Source of the DNA: Thiolapillus brandeum
Lineage (GTDB): Bacteria > Pseudomonadota > Gammaproteobacteria > Chromatiales > Chromatiaceae
Reading direction: 5' to 3'
NCBI GenBank assembly: GCA_011051425.1
Contig: DRLF01000223.1
Coordinates: 1-7,739 of the forward strand
DNA: 7,739 nucleotides
The translations under genes were made by a program, and so were the position numbers. Below are positions 1 through 6,711 of this stretch, in pieces. The notes under the pieces are model-generated. The model did not search any database and was not told the DNA's origin. It saw nothing but the letters and a program-made list of their open reading frames with translations. Position 1 is the stretch's first letter, and each line of letters begins with the position of its first letter.

Positions 1-472
1 CCACGGCGCGAAAGATATCTTCTTCGGACAAGTTCAGGTGCGGCGGATAGGAACTCAGTCCATGAGCAAAGATGTTCAGCAGAATCTCGGAATCCGACTC
101 GGTATTGATATGGCGCAGATCCTCGCGGAACAGGTCTTGTTTGAGCTCATCGGCATTGGTCAGGTTGCCATTGTGCGCAAGCACGATGCCGTAGGGCGAA
201 TTCACATAGAAAGGCTGCGCCTCCGCAGAAGAAGAACACCCCGCCGTGGGGTAGCGTACATGCCCTACGCCCATGTTGCCCCGCAGGCGGATCATGTGAT
301 CTGTATTGAATACGTCACTGGCCAGACCGTTGTTCTTGCGCAGGTGCAGTTTGCCGTTCTCACAGGTGACGATACCGGCGGCATCCTGCCCCCGGTGCTG
401 CAGCACCAGCAAGGCATCGTACAGGGATTGATTGACGGGCTCTCTGCCTACGATTCCTACAATTCCACACAT
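1..472 (-). CDS. purF: Amidophosphoribosyltransferase PurF, N-terminal part (runs off the window)
   Basis: First committed enzyme of de novo purine synthesis: it transfers ammonia from glutamine to PRPP to give 5-phosphoribosylamine, in the cytoplasm. I translated this strand from the ATG at 472-470 and found 157 codons open to the window edge. The protein begins Met-Cys-Gly-Ile-Val-Gly-Ile, so Cys2 becomes the N-terminal nucleophile of the class II glutamine amidotransferase domain after Met removal. Other family motifs are QHRGQDAAG (residues 25-33), HVRYPTAG (71-78, glutamine-binding Arg73), the NGN oxyanion motif (101-103) and SDSE (126-129, Asp127). The phosphoribosyltransferase domain, which would make up the rest of a protein of about 500 residues, lies outside the window. 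An AGGAAG ribosome binding site (486-481) sits 8 nt before the ATG. It follows cvpA by 76 bp, as in E. coli. No match to the E. coli PurR operator was seen upstream. Identity is very secure. Confidence 0.97.
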   Translation of the reverse strand, partial: MCGIVGIVGREPVNQSLYDALLVLQHRGQDAAGIVTCENGKLHLRKNNGLASDVFNTDHMIRLRGNMGVGHVRYPTAGCSSSAEAQPFYVNSPYGIVLAHNGNLTNADELKQDLFREDLRHINTESDSEILLNIFAHGLSSYPPHLNLSEEDIFRAV

Positions 473-503
473 GATCAGAGCTTCCTGAAGTGCATCATCA
501 ACA

Positions 504-516
504 ATGAACTGTTCAT
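504..516. promoter_or_regulatory. 13-bp perfect inverted repeat in the cvpA-purF gap
   Basis: The plus strand reads ATGAACTGTTCAT, two perfect 6-bp arms around a single central base, within the 76-bp gap between cvpA and purF. Possible readings are a small operator, a weak hairpin in the transcript with a very tight loop, or chance. On the minus strand its first three bases are the ATG of a 13-codon reading frame that ends just before purF (see findings). No known regulator site is recognised; it does not look like the E. coli PurR box. Confidence 0.25.
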
Positions 517-548
517 ACTAAATCCTGTCCTGCGATCTGTACAAGAAA

Positions 549-1127
549 TTACTGTCCCGGCGGAACCACTGCGGGTGCCGGCGGCAGACTCTCAGGCACA
601 GGCAAAGCGGGCAGTTCCGAAGTCAGAAACTGGAACTTTTCGGCAACTTCCGGTGGCAGTAGATCTTTCAGCCACAGCGCCAGCTCCTGAAAATAAGGTA
701 TCAGCACGGACTGTTGCCACCAGGGATCCTGGGGCAAGGGTGTCAGCCCCGCCAACAGCACCAGAATAGCCATGAACAGCACCCCTCTCGCAATACCGAA
801 AATCATGCCGATGAAGCGGTCGCTGCCGCTCAGCCCGGTGCTGTTGATCAGCCGGATCACCAGATAGTTCAGCAGGCCGCCGACCGTCAGGGAGAGAATC
901 ATCAATATGACGAAAGCCACTCCCAGTCTCACCGATGGCGTGGTGATGATGGATTCCATGCGCAGGGACAGATCACGAAAGAAGGTCCAGCTGATCCAGA
1001 ATGCCAGCACCCACACCGCCAGCGAGAAGGCTTCCCGCACGAAACCACGGACCAGACTGATAAGCGCAGACACCAGGATGATGCCCAGGATAATGAAGTC
1101 TATCCAGATGAGTTGCGTATCAGCCAT
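549..1127 (-). CDS. cvpA: CvpA family inner-membrane protein
   Basis: CvpA is a small polytopic inner-membrane protein, named for its requirement in colicin V production in E. coli and since linked to envelope and bile-salt tolerance; its molecular activity is not settled. This copy has 192 residues against 162 in E. coli. Hydrophobic segments fall at about 7-27, 32-50, 66-90 and 103-127, giving the expected four membrane spans. The family signatures RGFVREAFSL (27-36) and TGLSGSDRFIGMIFGIARG (97-115) are present. The extra length is a C-terminal tail (about 140-192) that ends rich in proline and alanine and is probably soluble. The ATG at 1127 is preceded by GGAAAG with 8 nt spacing, overlapping the end of the dedD-like gene, whose stop is only 14 bp away. 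The pair is almost certainly cotranscribed, with purF downstream, as in E. coli. Identity is firm; function is inherited from the family. Confidence 0.93.
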   Translation of the reverse strand: MADTQLIWIDFIILGIILVSALISLVRGFVREAFSLAVWVLAFWISWTFFRDLSLRMESIITTPSVRLGVAFVILMILSLTVGGLLNYLVIRLINSTGLSGSDRFIGMIFGIARGVLFMAILVLLAGLTPLPQDPWWQQSVLIPYFQELALWLKDLLPPEVAEKFQFLTSELPALPVPESLPPAPAVVPPGQ

Positions 1128-1141
1128 GCCTCAAGCTTTCC

Positions 1142-1777
1142 CTATGGATACCGGACAACCTGGCCTTTGGTACCAGAAATCCTGTTGATACGCGGCAGCA
1201 GCTTCTGTGCGCGCTGCTTGTCCAGTTCCGGCCCCACCTGCACACGATAATATTTCTTGCCGTTTACAGTGACCGCAGCAGGATTCATGGTATCCAGCCC
1301 CGCCTTGCGCAGTTTTTTCACCAGCTTGTCCGCACTGCCACGGGAAGAGAAACTGGCCACCTGAACAACCCAGGATGAAGGTGTCGGCGCTGGAGCAGAC
1401 TTTGGTGCAGCCGGTTTCTTCTCCACCTTCTTTTTGGTTTTCTCGGACGGTTTGGGCGCCGCTTTCTTCTCGACAGCCACCGGAGGTTTTGGCCTGGGCT
1501 TTTCCCGGACGACAGGGGACGATGCAGGTGCCGGGGGTTTCCCGACCCCGGATGCAGGTACGGCAGCTGCCGCAGGAAGCTCAGAGGTTTTCTTCTCGGG
1601 AGGAGCATCCTGCAGCAGGGCGGGATCAAAATCCCGCTTTGGTTCGACAGGAATGGCCGCCATTTTCCCCGAATGCCGGGCAACGGGCTTGTGGCTAAGT
1701 AACATGGGAAGAAAAATGATTGCCAGGGAAACCAGCACCGTGGCGCCGATCAGGCGGCGCTTTAACTGTTCATCCAC
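1142..1777 (-). CDS. dedD: DedD-like SPOR-domain cell-division protein
   Basis: DedD-type proteins are bitopic inner-membrane proteins that gather at the division septum by binding denuded peptidoglycan glycans through a C-terminal SPOR domain. In these 211 residues I see a short basic N-terminus (KRR, 6-8), one membrane span (about 9-28), a long linker rich in Pro, Lys and Ala (about 45-133) that would cross the periplasm, and a SPOR domain at about 135-211. The SPOR domain opens with WVVQVASFSS and contains YYRVQVGPELDKQRAQKLL (177-195), typical of the fold. The start is a GTG at 1777-1775. The ATG at 1773 is out of frame and closes after three codons, and the next upstream in-frame stop is nine codons earlier. 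The ribosome binding site before the GTG is poor. The gene normally follows folC directly; here a reversed gene intervenes, and a separate promoter is visible upstream. The family name is secure from the domain pattern plus position; orthology to E. coli DedD rests largely on synteny. Confidence 0.9.
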   Translation of the reverse strand: MDEQLKRRLIGATVLVSLAIIFLPMLLSHKPVARHSGKMAAIPVEPKRDFDPALLQDAPPEKKTSELPAAAAVPASGVGKPPAPASSPVVREKPRPKPPVAVEKKAAPKPSEKTKKKVEKKPAAPKSAPAPTPSSWVVQVASFSSRGSADKLVKKLRKAGLDTMNPAAVTVNGKKYYRVQVGPELDKQRAQKLLPRINRISGTKGQVVRYP

Positions 1778-1804
1778 AGTTTGAACCCGAATCCAGGAAC
1801 TGAA

Positions 1805-1839
1805 AGGTCACATTATAACCATTGAAGGTTTTCTGGCGA
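1805..1839 (-). promoter_or_regulatory. Probable sigma-70 promoter for dedD-cvpA-purF
   Basis: On the minus strand a perfect TATAAT lies at 1817-1812. TCGCCA at 1839-1834 matches 4 of 6 bases of the TTGACA -35 consensus, with a 16-bp spacer. Transcription would start near 1805, giving a leader of about 27 nt before the dedD GTG. This would let the lower half of the split operon be expressed independently of folC. The plus-strand reading of the same bases (TATAAC) has no plausible -35, so it is less likely to serve the beta-helix gene. This is a prediction from consensus only. Confidence 0.55.
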
Positions 1840-1943
1840 ACTTTTTGTCCGCAGAAGGAACAGCAGCTTTTCCTGACCGCCGTCAATCCCTGCTCCCGTC
1901 AAGAGATTTATCATTGAAAGATACCTGGGCAAGCCCGAACTGC

Positions 1944-1950
1944 AAGGAGA
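1944..1950 (+). promoter_or_regulatory. Strong ribosome binding site for the beta-helix gene
   Basis: AAGGAGA lies 7 nt before a GTG at 1958. This near-consensus Shine-Dalgarno sequence fixes the start of the plus-strand gene at GTG, and no competing in-frame ATG lies just upstream. A TATCAT at 1909-1914 could be a -10 box but has no convincing -35, so the promoter for this gene is not identified. Confidence 0.8.
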
Positions 1951-1957
1951 AAACATC

Positions 1958-3637
1958 GTGCACACCCTCCATAAGTATTCTGTTCTGTTATCCTTCCCCG
2001 CCCGCAAACTGGCTGCCCTCGGTATTTTGCTGCTAGCAAGCAGTATTTGCGGGGCTTCCAGCAACTTCTTCGTGACACCCGCTGGAACAGGCGACTGCAC
2101 CCAGACCTCCCCCTGCGAACTGCAAACGGCGCTGAATCTGGCCACAGACCATGACAAAGTCCTTCTCGCCCAAGGCACCTATACGAACACGGGTGAAGTT
2201 GTCGTGGCCGTAACCCACTCAATCTCCCTGCTTGGCGGGTGGGACAACACGAATTCCAACCCGGTAGCGCGTGATCCCGGCACCTATGTCAGCATCCTTG
2301 ACGGAGAGAACCAGCGGCGGGTACTCACGATCGCCGCCAATACCTCCCCCACTATCGACGGGCTGACCATCACCAGAGGCAATGCCACTGGACTGGGCGG
2401 CGGATTCTCGTCGTCCGATGCCGGCGGCGGTATCTACAGCGTTGATGCCACTCCGGTTATCACCCACAATATCCTGACCGACAATGTTGCATCGACGCAA
2501 AAAGATGCGCGCGGCATGGGTGGTGCTGTCTACCTGCAAAGCGCTTCAGGTTCCGCGACCGTCGGCCACAATCGTTTTTTGAATAACACCGCAGGAATAG
2601 CCATACATTTAGGAGACGGAGGCGGTCTGTTCCTCAGCAGTCCCGGCGTGATTCACGACAATGAATTCAGAAACAACAAGGGCTGCCGTAGCTGTACCGG
2701 CCAAGGTGGCGCTATCAATGTAGGCTGGACGGAAGCCCGGCCCCTGATTACCCGCAACCTCATCCGCGACAACCAGGCTCAAAAAGGGGCTGGCATAGAC
2801 CTGTTCTGGAGCGCCGCACAGGTCATCGGCAACGATTTTGTCAACAACGACGCCGTTTCAGGCTCTGGAATCTATGCCCATTACGACAAAGGTTCGACCA
2901 TCAGCAACAACACCCTGCTGGCCAACCTGAACAGCACCTTGTGGATAAATATCACCTTTCCGGACCAGGAAAAAACCATCGTGAGCAACAATGTCATCGC
3001 CGACAGCTCCACGGGCATTTTTGCCTACAGTGACTGGCACATCGCTGCCATCGACCTGATCCACAACACACTGGTGAACAACACCGAGGGCATCTACATC
3101 GGGAAAAACATGACCGCTACACTGACAAACAACCTCATTGCCGATCATGACAAAGGAGTGATCTTATCGACTGCCGAAGGGGCAGCAATCATTTCCGACA
3201 ATACCCTTTTCTGGCAAAACACAGATGACGGCTTCAGAGGAAACAACCCGGTGGACGGCGATCCCACTTTTTTGGATGCTGCCAACGACGACTATCATAT
3301 CGGTTCGGGTTCGGCAGCAATCGATGCGGGCATTGATTCCACAACCACCACCGACCTCGACGGCACGCCCCGCCCCAACGGCATGGCACCCGACATTGGT
3401 GCCTATGAATACGCGGCTACACCTTTCAGCTGCAGTGGCGATAATGTTATTGTGAACTATGATTTTGGGCAGATTAAACCTGTTGTGTGCACCGCCACAG
3501 GAAGCATCACCACCCAGAACAAGGTGAATATTCTGCCAGGCGCCGATGTCTCCTTTCACGCCGGATCGGGAATCACACTGCTGAATGGATTTGCGGTGAA
3601 ACACCATGCCGTGTTCCACGCATCGATAATACCCTGA
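1958..3637 (+). CDS. Secreted right-handed parallel beta-helix protein with choice-of-anchor Q-type ending
   Basis: This is a predicted exported 559-residue protein of unknown substrate. Residues 1-34 form a signal peptide: Arg16-Lys17, then the hydrophobic run LAALGILLLASSICGA (18-33). Cys31 is not in a lipobox, so signal peptidase I is likely. Residues 37-76 (FFVTPAGTGDC..SPC..LQTAL..GTYT) resemble the opening of many secreted beta-helix proteins. About eleven rungs follow (roughly 121-421), each with a Gly-rich turn and an Asn ladder, e.g. GGGIYSVDATPVITHNILTDN, cited here as its parts GGGIY (157-161) and HNILTDN (170-176), then GHNRFLNN, HDNEFRNN, TRNLIRDN, GNDFVNND, SNNTLLAN, SNNVIADS, IHNTLVNN and TNNLIADH. 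Residues 434-485 (GDPTFLD, AIDAG, DLDG.PRP.G, DIGAYEY) match the choice-of-anchor Q pattern. A separate tail (490-559) follows. Such folds occur in polysaccharide lyases, epimerases and adhesins, but no catalytic set was recognised. It is reversed relative to all neighbours and sits between folC and dedD. Structure is confident; function is unknown. Confidence 0.88.
   Translation: MHTLHKYSVLLSFPARKLAALGILLLASSICGASSNFFVTPAGTGDCTQTSPCELQTALNLATDHDKVLLAQGTYTNTGEVVVAVTHSISLLGGWDNTNSNPVARDPGTYVSILDGENQRRVLTIAANTSPTIDGLTITRGNATGLGGGFSSSDAGGGIYSVDATPVITHNILTDNVASTQKDARGMGGAVYLQSASGSATVGHNRFLNNTAGIAIHLGDGGGLFLSSPGVIHDNEFRNNKGCRSCTGQGGAINVGWTEARPLITRNLIRDNQAQKGAGIDLFWSAAQVIGNDFVNNDAVSGSGIYAHYDKGSTISNNTLLANLNSTLWINITFPDQEKTIVSNNVIADSSTGIFAYSDWHIAAIDLIHNTLVNNTEGIYIGKNMTATLTNNLIADHDKGVILSTAEGAAIISDNTLFWQNTDDGFRGNNPVDGDPTFLDAANDDYHIGSGSAAIDAGIDSTTTTDLDGTPRPNGMAPDIGAYEYAATPFSCSGDNVIVNYDFGQIKPVVCTATGSITTQNKVNILPGADVSFHAGSGITLLNGFAVKHHAVFHASIIP
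3419..3634 (+). other. C-terminal beta-rich tail domain of the beta-helix protein
   Basis: Residues 488-559 follow the DIGAYEY motif, where many choice-of-anchor Q proteins are near their end. The tail begins with SCSGD (491-495), has a second cysteine at 511 and finishes with a repeating pattern: NILPGADVSFHAGSGITLL (524-542), NGFAV, then HAVFHASI. Alternating 'gly-ala-x-val-x-phe', 'ala-gly-x-x-ile-x-leu', 'gly-phe' and 'phe-x-ala' steps resemble the small three-strand stacked modules found at the ends of surface proteins and described as '3-coathanger stack' domains. The assignment is from memory of the pattern, not a search. A role in anchoring or export is inference. Confidence 0.5.
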
Positions 3638-3706
3638 TTGCATTCAGCTAGAAAAACACTGGGCATATTGGATTCGTCTTGCTGGCAGATCCGGTTGCTT
3701 ATGGAA

Positions 3707-4984
3707 TCAGGCCGGTGAATCCAGATATGCCAGCGCCGCCGCAACAGTAAAGAACGAACCGAACACCACCACCCTGTCACCAACTCCGGCCTCCTCTGCC
3801 ACTGTCTTCAAAGCCCGGTCAAGCGTGTCGTGTGTATCGAAGGGCGGTACTGGCAACAGGGATTGCGCCATCCCAGCCAGCTTTTCTGCGGGCATCCCGC
3901 GGGCGTTCTCAATAGTAGCGAATTGCCATCGGTCGATGTGCGGCTGCATCAGCGTCAGCACTGTAGTGACATCCTTGTCATCAAGCATACCCAACACGGC
4001 CAGGGTGCGACCGGCCACAGGGTTTTTTTCCAGCTGCCGCGCCAGCGCCGAAACGGCATGAGGATTGTGGGCCACGTCCAGCACCCATTGCACACCCTGG
4101 TGTTCCACTGTCTGTTGCCGGCCTGTCAGCCGGGCGGCTGCCAGCCCTTGGACAACTGCCCTGTCATCCAGCGGAGTTTTTCCTGCCAGCAATTCAAGCG
4201 CCATGATAACGCCGGACGCATTGTCCAGCTGGTGCTGCCCCGGAAGATGGGGATAGGGCAAAGCATTCAGCATCCTTGAGGGTCCGTACCAGTTCCAGGT
4301 TTCAACGCCAGCTTCGCAGTGAAACTCCCTGCCGTTGATGTACAGGGGTGTCTGCAGCTTTATTGCCTGATCGGCAATACTGGCCGGCATATCGCTACCG
4401 GAAAATACCGCCGGTCGTCCCGTCCGGAAGATGCCCGCCTTTTCCCGCCCGATGGTTTCCCGGTCATTCCCCAGCCATTCCTGATGATCCAGGCCGATGC
4501 TGGTGATGACAGACAAATCCGCATCGATGATGTTTACCGCATCCAGACGCCCCCCCAGCCCCACTTCCAGCAGTACTGCATCGGGCTTTTCCCGCGCAAA
4601 TACCAGCAGTGCAGCCAGCGTGCCGAACTCGAAATAGGTCAGAGGAATATCTTTTCTGGCTTCATCGATGACCTGAAAAGCATCGATGATCAACTGATCT
4701 TCGACCGGCTTGCCGTCGAGTCGGATACGCTCGTTGTAACGCAGCAGATGGGGGGATGTGTAGCTGCCGGTGCGATAACCCGCCTGTTTGAATATGGCCT
4801 CGAACAAGGCAACAGTCGAACCCTTGCCGTTGGTGCCGGCGATGCTGATAACGGTACTGGAAGAAAGATCAGGAGGAACCAGCCGCTGCCACACCTGCCT
4901 TGTCCGTTCCAGGCCCAGATCGATGGTTTTGGGATTGAGGCTTTCCTGCCAGGTCAGCCAGCCTTCTAACGTGGCAAATCGCAA
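3707..4984 (-). CDS. folC: Bifunctional folylpolyglutamate synthase / dihydrofolate synthase
   Basis: FolC adds glutamate to dihydropteroate and then to tetrahydrofolates, using ATP, in the cytoplasm. The 425 residues are a normal length for the family. The Mur-ligase-like ATPase features are in order: P-loop AGTNGKGST (49-57), TSPHLLRYNERI (76-87), YFEFGT (117-122), LLEVGLGGRLDAVN (138-151), DHQEWLG (167-173) and EKAGIFR (181-187), in which Lys182 is the expected carbamylated lysine. The C-terminal domain carries DVAHNPHA (303-310) and MLDDKD (333-338). The start is TTG at 4984-4982, with AGAAGG (4995-4990) 5 nt upstream. No ATG is available between this point and the accD stop, and the N-terminus from TTG aligns with known FolC. 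accD ends 16 bp upstream, so the two genes are one transcription unit. The usual downstream neighbour dedD is displaced; instead the 3' end faces the beta-helix gene across 69 bp. Confidence 0.96.
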   Translation of the reverse strand: MRFATLEGWLTWQESLNPKTIDLGLERTRQVWQRLVPPDLSSSTVISIAGTNGKGSTVALFEAIFKQAGYRTGSYTSPHLLRYNERIRLDGKPVEDQLIIDAFQVIDEARKDIPLTYFEFGTLAALLVFAREKPDAVLLEVGLGGRLDAVNIIDADLSVITSIGLDHQEWLGNDRETIGREKAGIFRTGRPAVFSGSDMPASIADQAIKLQTPLYINGREFHCEAGVETWNWYGPSRMLNALPYPHLPGQHQLDNASGVIMALELLAGKTPLDDRAVVQGLAAARLTGRQQTVEHQGVQWVLDVAHNPHAVSALARQLEKNPVAGRTLAVLGMLDDKDVTTVLTLMQPHIDRWQFATIENARGMPAEKLAGMAQSLLPVPPFDTHDTLDRALKTVAEEAGVGDRVVVFGSFFTVAAALAYLDSPA

Positions 4985-4989
4985 ACCGG

Positions 4990-4995
4990 CCTTCT
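4990..4995 (-). promoter_or_regulatory. Ribosome binding site deciding the folC TTG start
   Basis: AGAAGG on the minus strand, 5 nt before TTG at 4984. It lies between the accD stop (5003-5001) and folC, and supports a rare TTG initiation codon over any internal start. Confidence 0.65.
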
Positions 4996-5000
4996 GAATA

Positions 5001-5864
5001 TCAGGCGCAGGCCGCAGCGTGATTGAGGATACCCAGCACGTTGTAAAGGCGATCCCGCATCTGATCCCGGGGAATGATCATGTCGACAGCGCCATGCTCG
5101 AGCAGGAATTCACTGCGCTGAAACCCTTCCGGCAGTTTTTCCCGCACGGTCTGCTCGATGACCCGGGGGCCGGCAAAACCGATGAGCGCACCTGGCTCGG
5201 CCACATTGACATCTCCCAGCATGGCAAGACTGGCGGACACCCCTCCCATGGTGGGGTCGGTCATGACGGAAATGAACGGCACACCCTTGTCAGCCATGCG
5301 CTTGAGCACGGCAGAGGTCTTGGCCATCTGGAACAGGGAGAACAGGGATTCCTGCATTCGCGCCCCGCCGCTGGCGGAGAAACACACATAGGGTATATGC
5401 TGCTCCAGCGCGATATTGGCGCCGCGCACGAAACGCTCGCCCACCACGGAACCCATGGATCCGCCCATGAACTTGAACTCGAAGGCGGCGGCAACCAGAT
5501 CCATGCCCTTGAGTTTGCCGCGCATGACGATCAGTGCATCTTTCTCTTCGGTGGCTTTCTGCGCGGCACTGAGACGATCCTTGTATTTCTTGCTGTCCTT
5601 GAATTTCAGGGGATCCTCAGCCTGCAGATCTGCAGCGATCTCTTCACGGGGTTCCTTGTCGAGAAAGAGATCCAGGCGCCGCCGTGCACCGATGCGGTTG
5701 TGATGTCCGCATTTCGGGCAGACATCCATGTTTCTTTCCATTTCCGCACGATACAGGATGGCGCCGCAGCCGGGGCATTTGTTCCACAGCCCTTCCGGCA
5801 CGGCCTTCTTGGCGCTGCCTTCGGTGCGGATCACACTGGGTAAAAGCTTGTCAAACCAGCTCAT
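5001..5864 (-). CDS. accD: Acetyl-CoA carboxylase carboxyltransferase subunit beta
   Basis: AccD pairs with AccA to form the carboxyltransferase that moves CO2 from carboxybiotin on AccB to acetyl-CoA, giving malonyl-CoA for fatty-acid synthesis. The 287 residues are typical (about 290-305). An N-terminal zinc ribbon is intact, with Cys30, Cys33, Cys49 and Cys52 (CPGC and CPKC). The crotonase-like carboxyltransferase domain follows, with GGARMQE (166-172), TMGGVSAS (205-212) and [17 protein letters not shown] (229-245). The ATG at 5864 has a TTGAGGA ribosome binding site 6 nt upstream. It lies 40 bp after trpA and 16 bp before folC, so it probably shares their transcript. In E. coli, AccD represses its own mRNA through the zinc ribbon; whether that occurs here cannot be told. 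Nothing is unusual in the sequence. Confidence 0.97.
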   Translation of the reverse strand: MSWFDKLLPSVIRTEGSAKKAVPEGLWNKCPGCGAILYRAEMERNMDVCPKCGHHNRIGARRRLDLFLDKEPREEIAADLQAEDPLKFKDSKKYKDRLSAAQKATEEKDALIVMRGKLKGMDLVAAAFEFKFMGGSMGSVVGERFVRGANIALEQHIPYVCFSASGGARMQESLFSLFQMAKTSAVLKRMADKGVPFISVMTDPTMGGVSASLAMLGDVNVAEPGALIGFAGPRVIEQTVREKLPEGFQRSEFLLEHGAVDMIIPRDQMRDRLYNVLGILNHAAACA

Positions 5865-5904
5865 GGTCGGTCCTCAATCATCCGGAAACCGGGCTGTACA
5901 ACGC

Positions 5905-6711
5905 CTAAGCGGCGTCTATCGCCGCCCGCATTTCCTGAAGCAGTTGCTTAAGTTCTGCGCCTATCTTATCAGGTTCACTGGCATTTGCCTCTATTCTGGA
6001 AACCAGCGTGCTGCCCACGACCACCGCATCAGCGATCCTGGACATGGCAGCCGCCATCTCGGCATTCTTGATGCCAAACCCCACGCCCAGGGGCATGTCC
6101 GTCACTGCGCGGATTTCCTGAAGCTTCGCCGCTACCTCGTCCAGCACCAGATTGGCTGATCCCGTGACCCCTTTGAGGGAAACATAGTAGATAAAACCAC
6201 TGGCAGCCCCGGCAATCATTTCAAGGCGATGACGGTGGCTTGTGGGCGCCGCCAGGTAGATGGCATCCAGGGAGTGGGAACGCAGGGCCTGGATCAGGTC
6301 GTGACTCTCCTCCGGGGGTATATCCACGGTCAGCACCCCATCCACGCCCGCATCGGCGGCGCTTCTGGCAAATTCGGCATAGCCCATGACCTCGATGGGA
6401 TTGAGGTAGCCCATGAGAATCACCGGCGTGCGGTCATTCTGTTCCCGGAACTGTCGCACCATGCCCAGCACGTCATGCAGGGAGACATGATGCTCCAGGG
6501 CGCGTTCGCTGGCGCGCTGGATCACCGGCCCATCCGCCATGGGATCGGAGAAAGGCACCCCAAGTTCGATGATGTCCACACCGGCATCCACCATGTCATG
6601 CATCAGACCGACGGTCACTCCGGGATGTGGATCTCCCGCGGTGATGAACGGCAGAAGGGCCGTGCGGTTGCGGGCTTTCAGATCGGAAAAGCAGCTGCTG
6701 ATACGGCTCAT
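5905..6711 (-). CDS. trpA: Tryptophan synthase alpha chain
   Basis: TrpA cleaves indole-3-glycerol phosphate to indole and glyceraldehyde 3-phosphate; indole passes through a tunnel to TrpB in the alpha2beta2 complex. The 268 residues match the usual length. The catalytic pair Glu49 ([11 protein letters not shown], 47-57) and Asp60 ([10 protein letters not shown]) sits at the same numbers as in the enteric enzyme. Substrate phosphate loops of the TIM barrel are seen as GVTGS (181-185), GFGI (211-214) and VVGS (231-234). The ATG at 6711 overlaps the trpB stop as ATGA (6711-6708), the usual sign of translational coupling that keeps the subunits at equal levels. accD follows after a 40-bp gap that contains only a short CCGG-TTT-CCGG stem and no T-run, so readthrough into accD is expected. 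Confidence 0.97.
   Translation of the reverse strand: MSRISSCFSDLKARNRTALLPFITAGDPHPGVTVGLMHDMVDAGVDIIELGVPFSDPMADGPVIQRASERALEHHVSLHDVLGMVRQFREQNDRTPVILMGYLNPIEVMGYAEFARSAADAGVDGVLTVDIPPEESHDLIQALRSHSLDAIYLAAPTSHRHRLEMIAGAASGFIYYVSLKGVTGSANLVLDEVAAKLQEIRAVTDMPLGVGFGIKNAEMAAAMSRIADAVVVGSTLVSRIEANASEPDKIGAELKQLLQEMRAAIDAA

Noticed and set aside
38..769. A 243-codon plus-strand frame across purF and the end of cvpA.
   Set aside because: The minus strand there encodes clear PurF and CvpA. The frame crosses two genes and their gap and its product has no family features.
1812..1819. Plus-strand TATAAC as a -10 box for the beta-helix gene.
   Set aside because: No -35 match at 16-18 bp upstream; the minus-strand reading is the better promoter.
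2040..2060. Possible lipoprotein signal at Cys31 of the beta-helix protein.
   Set aside because: The residue before the cysteine is Ile (SSIC), not Gly, Ala or Ser, so the lipobox rule fails; signal peptidase I cleavage just after is more likely.
1788..3676. An 8-bp inverted pair, CGAATCCA (1788-1795) and TGGATTCG (3669-3676), flanking the reversed gene like transposon ends.
   Set aside because: About 0.4 such matches are expected by chance between the two flanks, other GAATCCAG copies lie nearby (e.g. within folC), and there is no transposase or target duplication.
4319..4969. A 216-codon plus-strand frame opposite folC.
   Set aside because: Shadow of folC; no ribosome binding site or domain.
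5019..5843. A 274-codon open frame on the plus strand covering nearly all of accD.
   Set aside because: It is exactly antisense to a highly conserved gene, has no recognisable domain, and is explained by codon bias of accD suppressing stops in the opposite frame.
5865..5904. Hairpin CCGG-TTT-CCGG between trpA and accD as a terminator.
   Set aside because: Only a 4-bp stem and no following T-run; the genes are expected to be cotranscribed.
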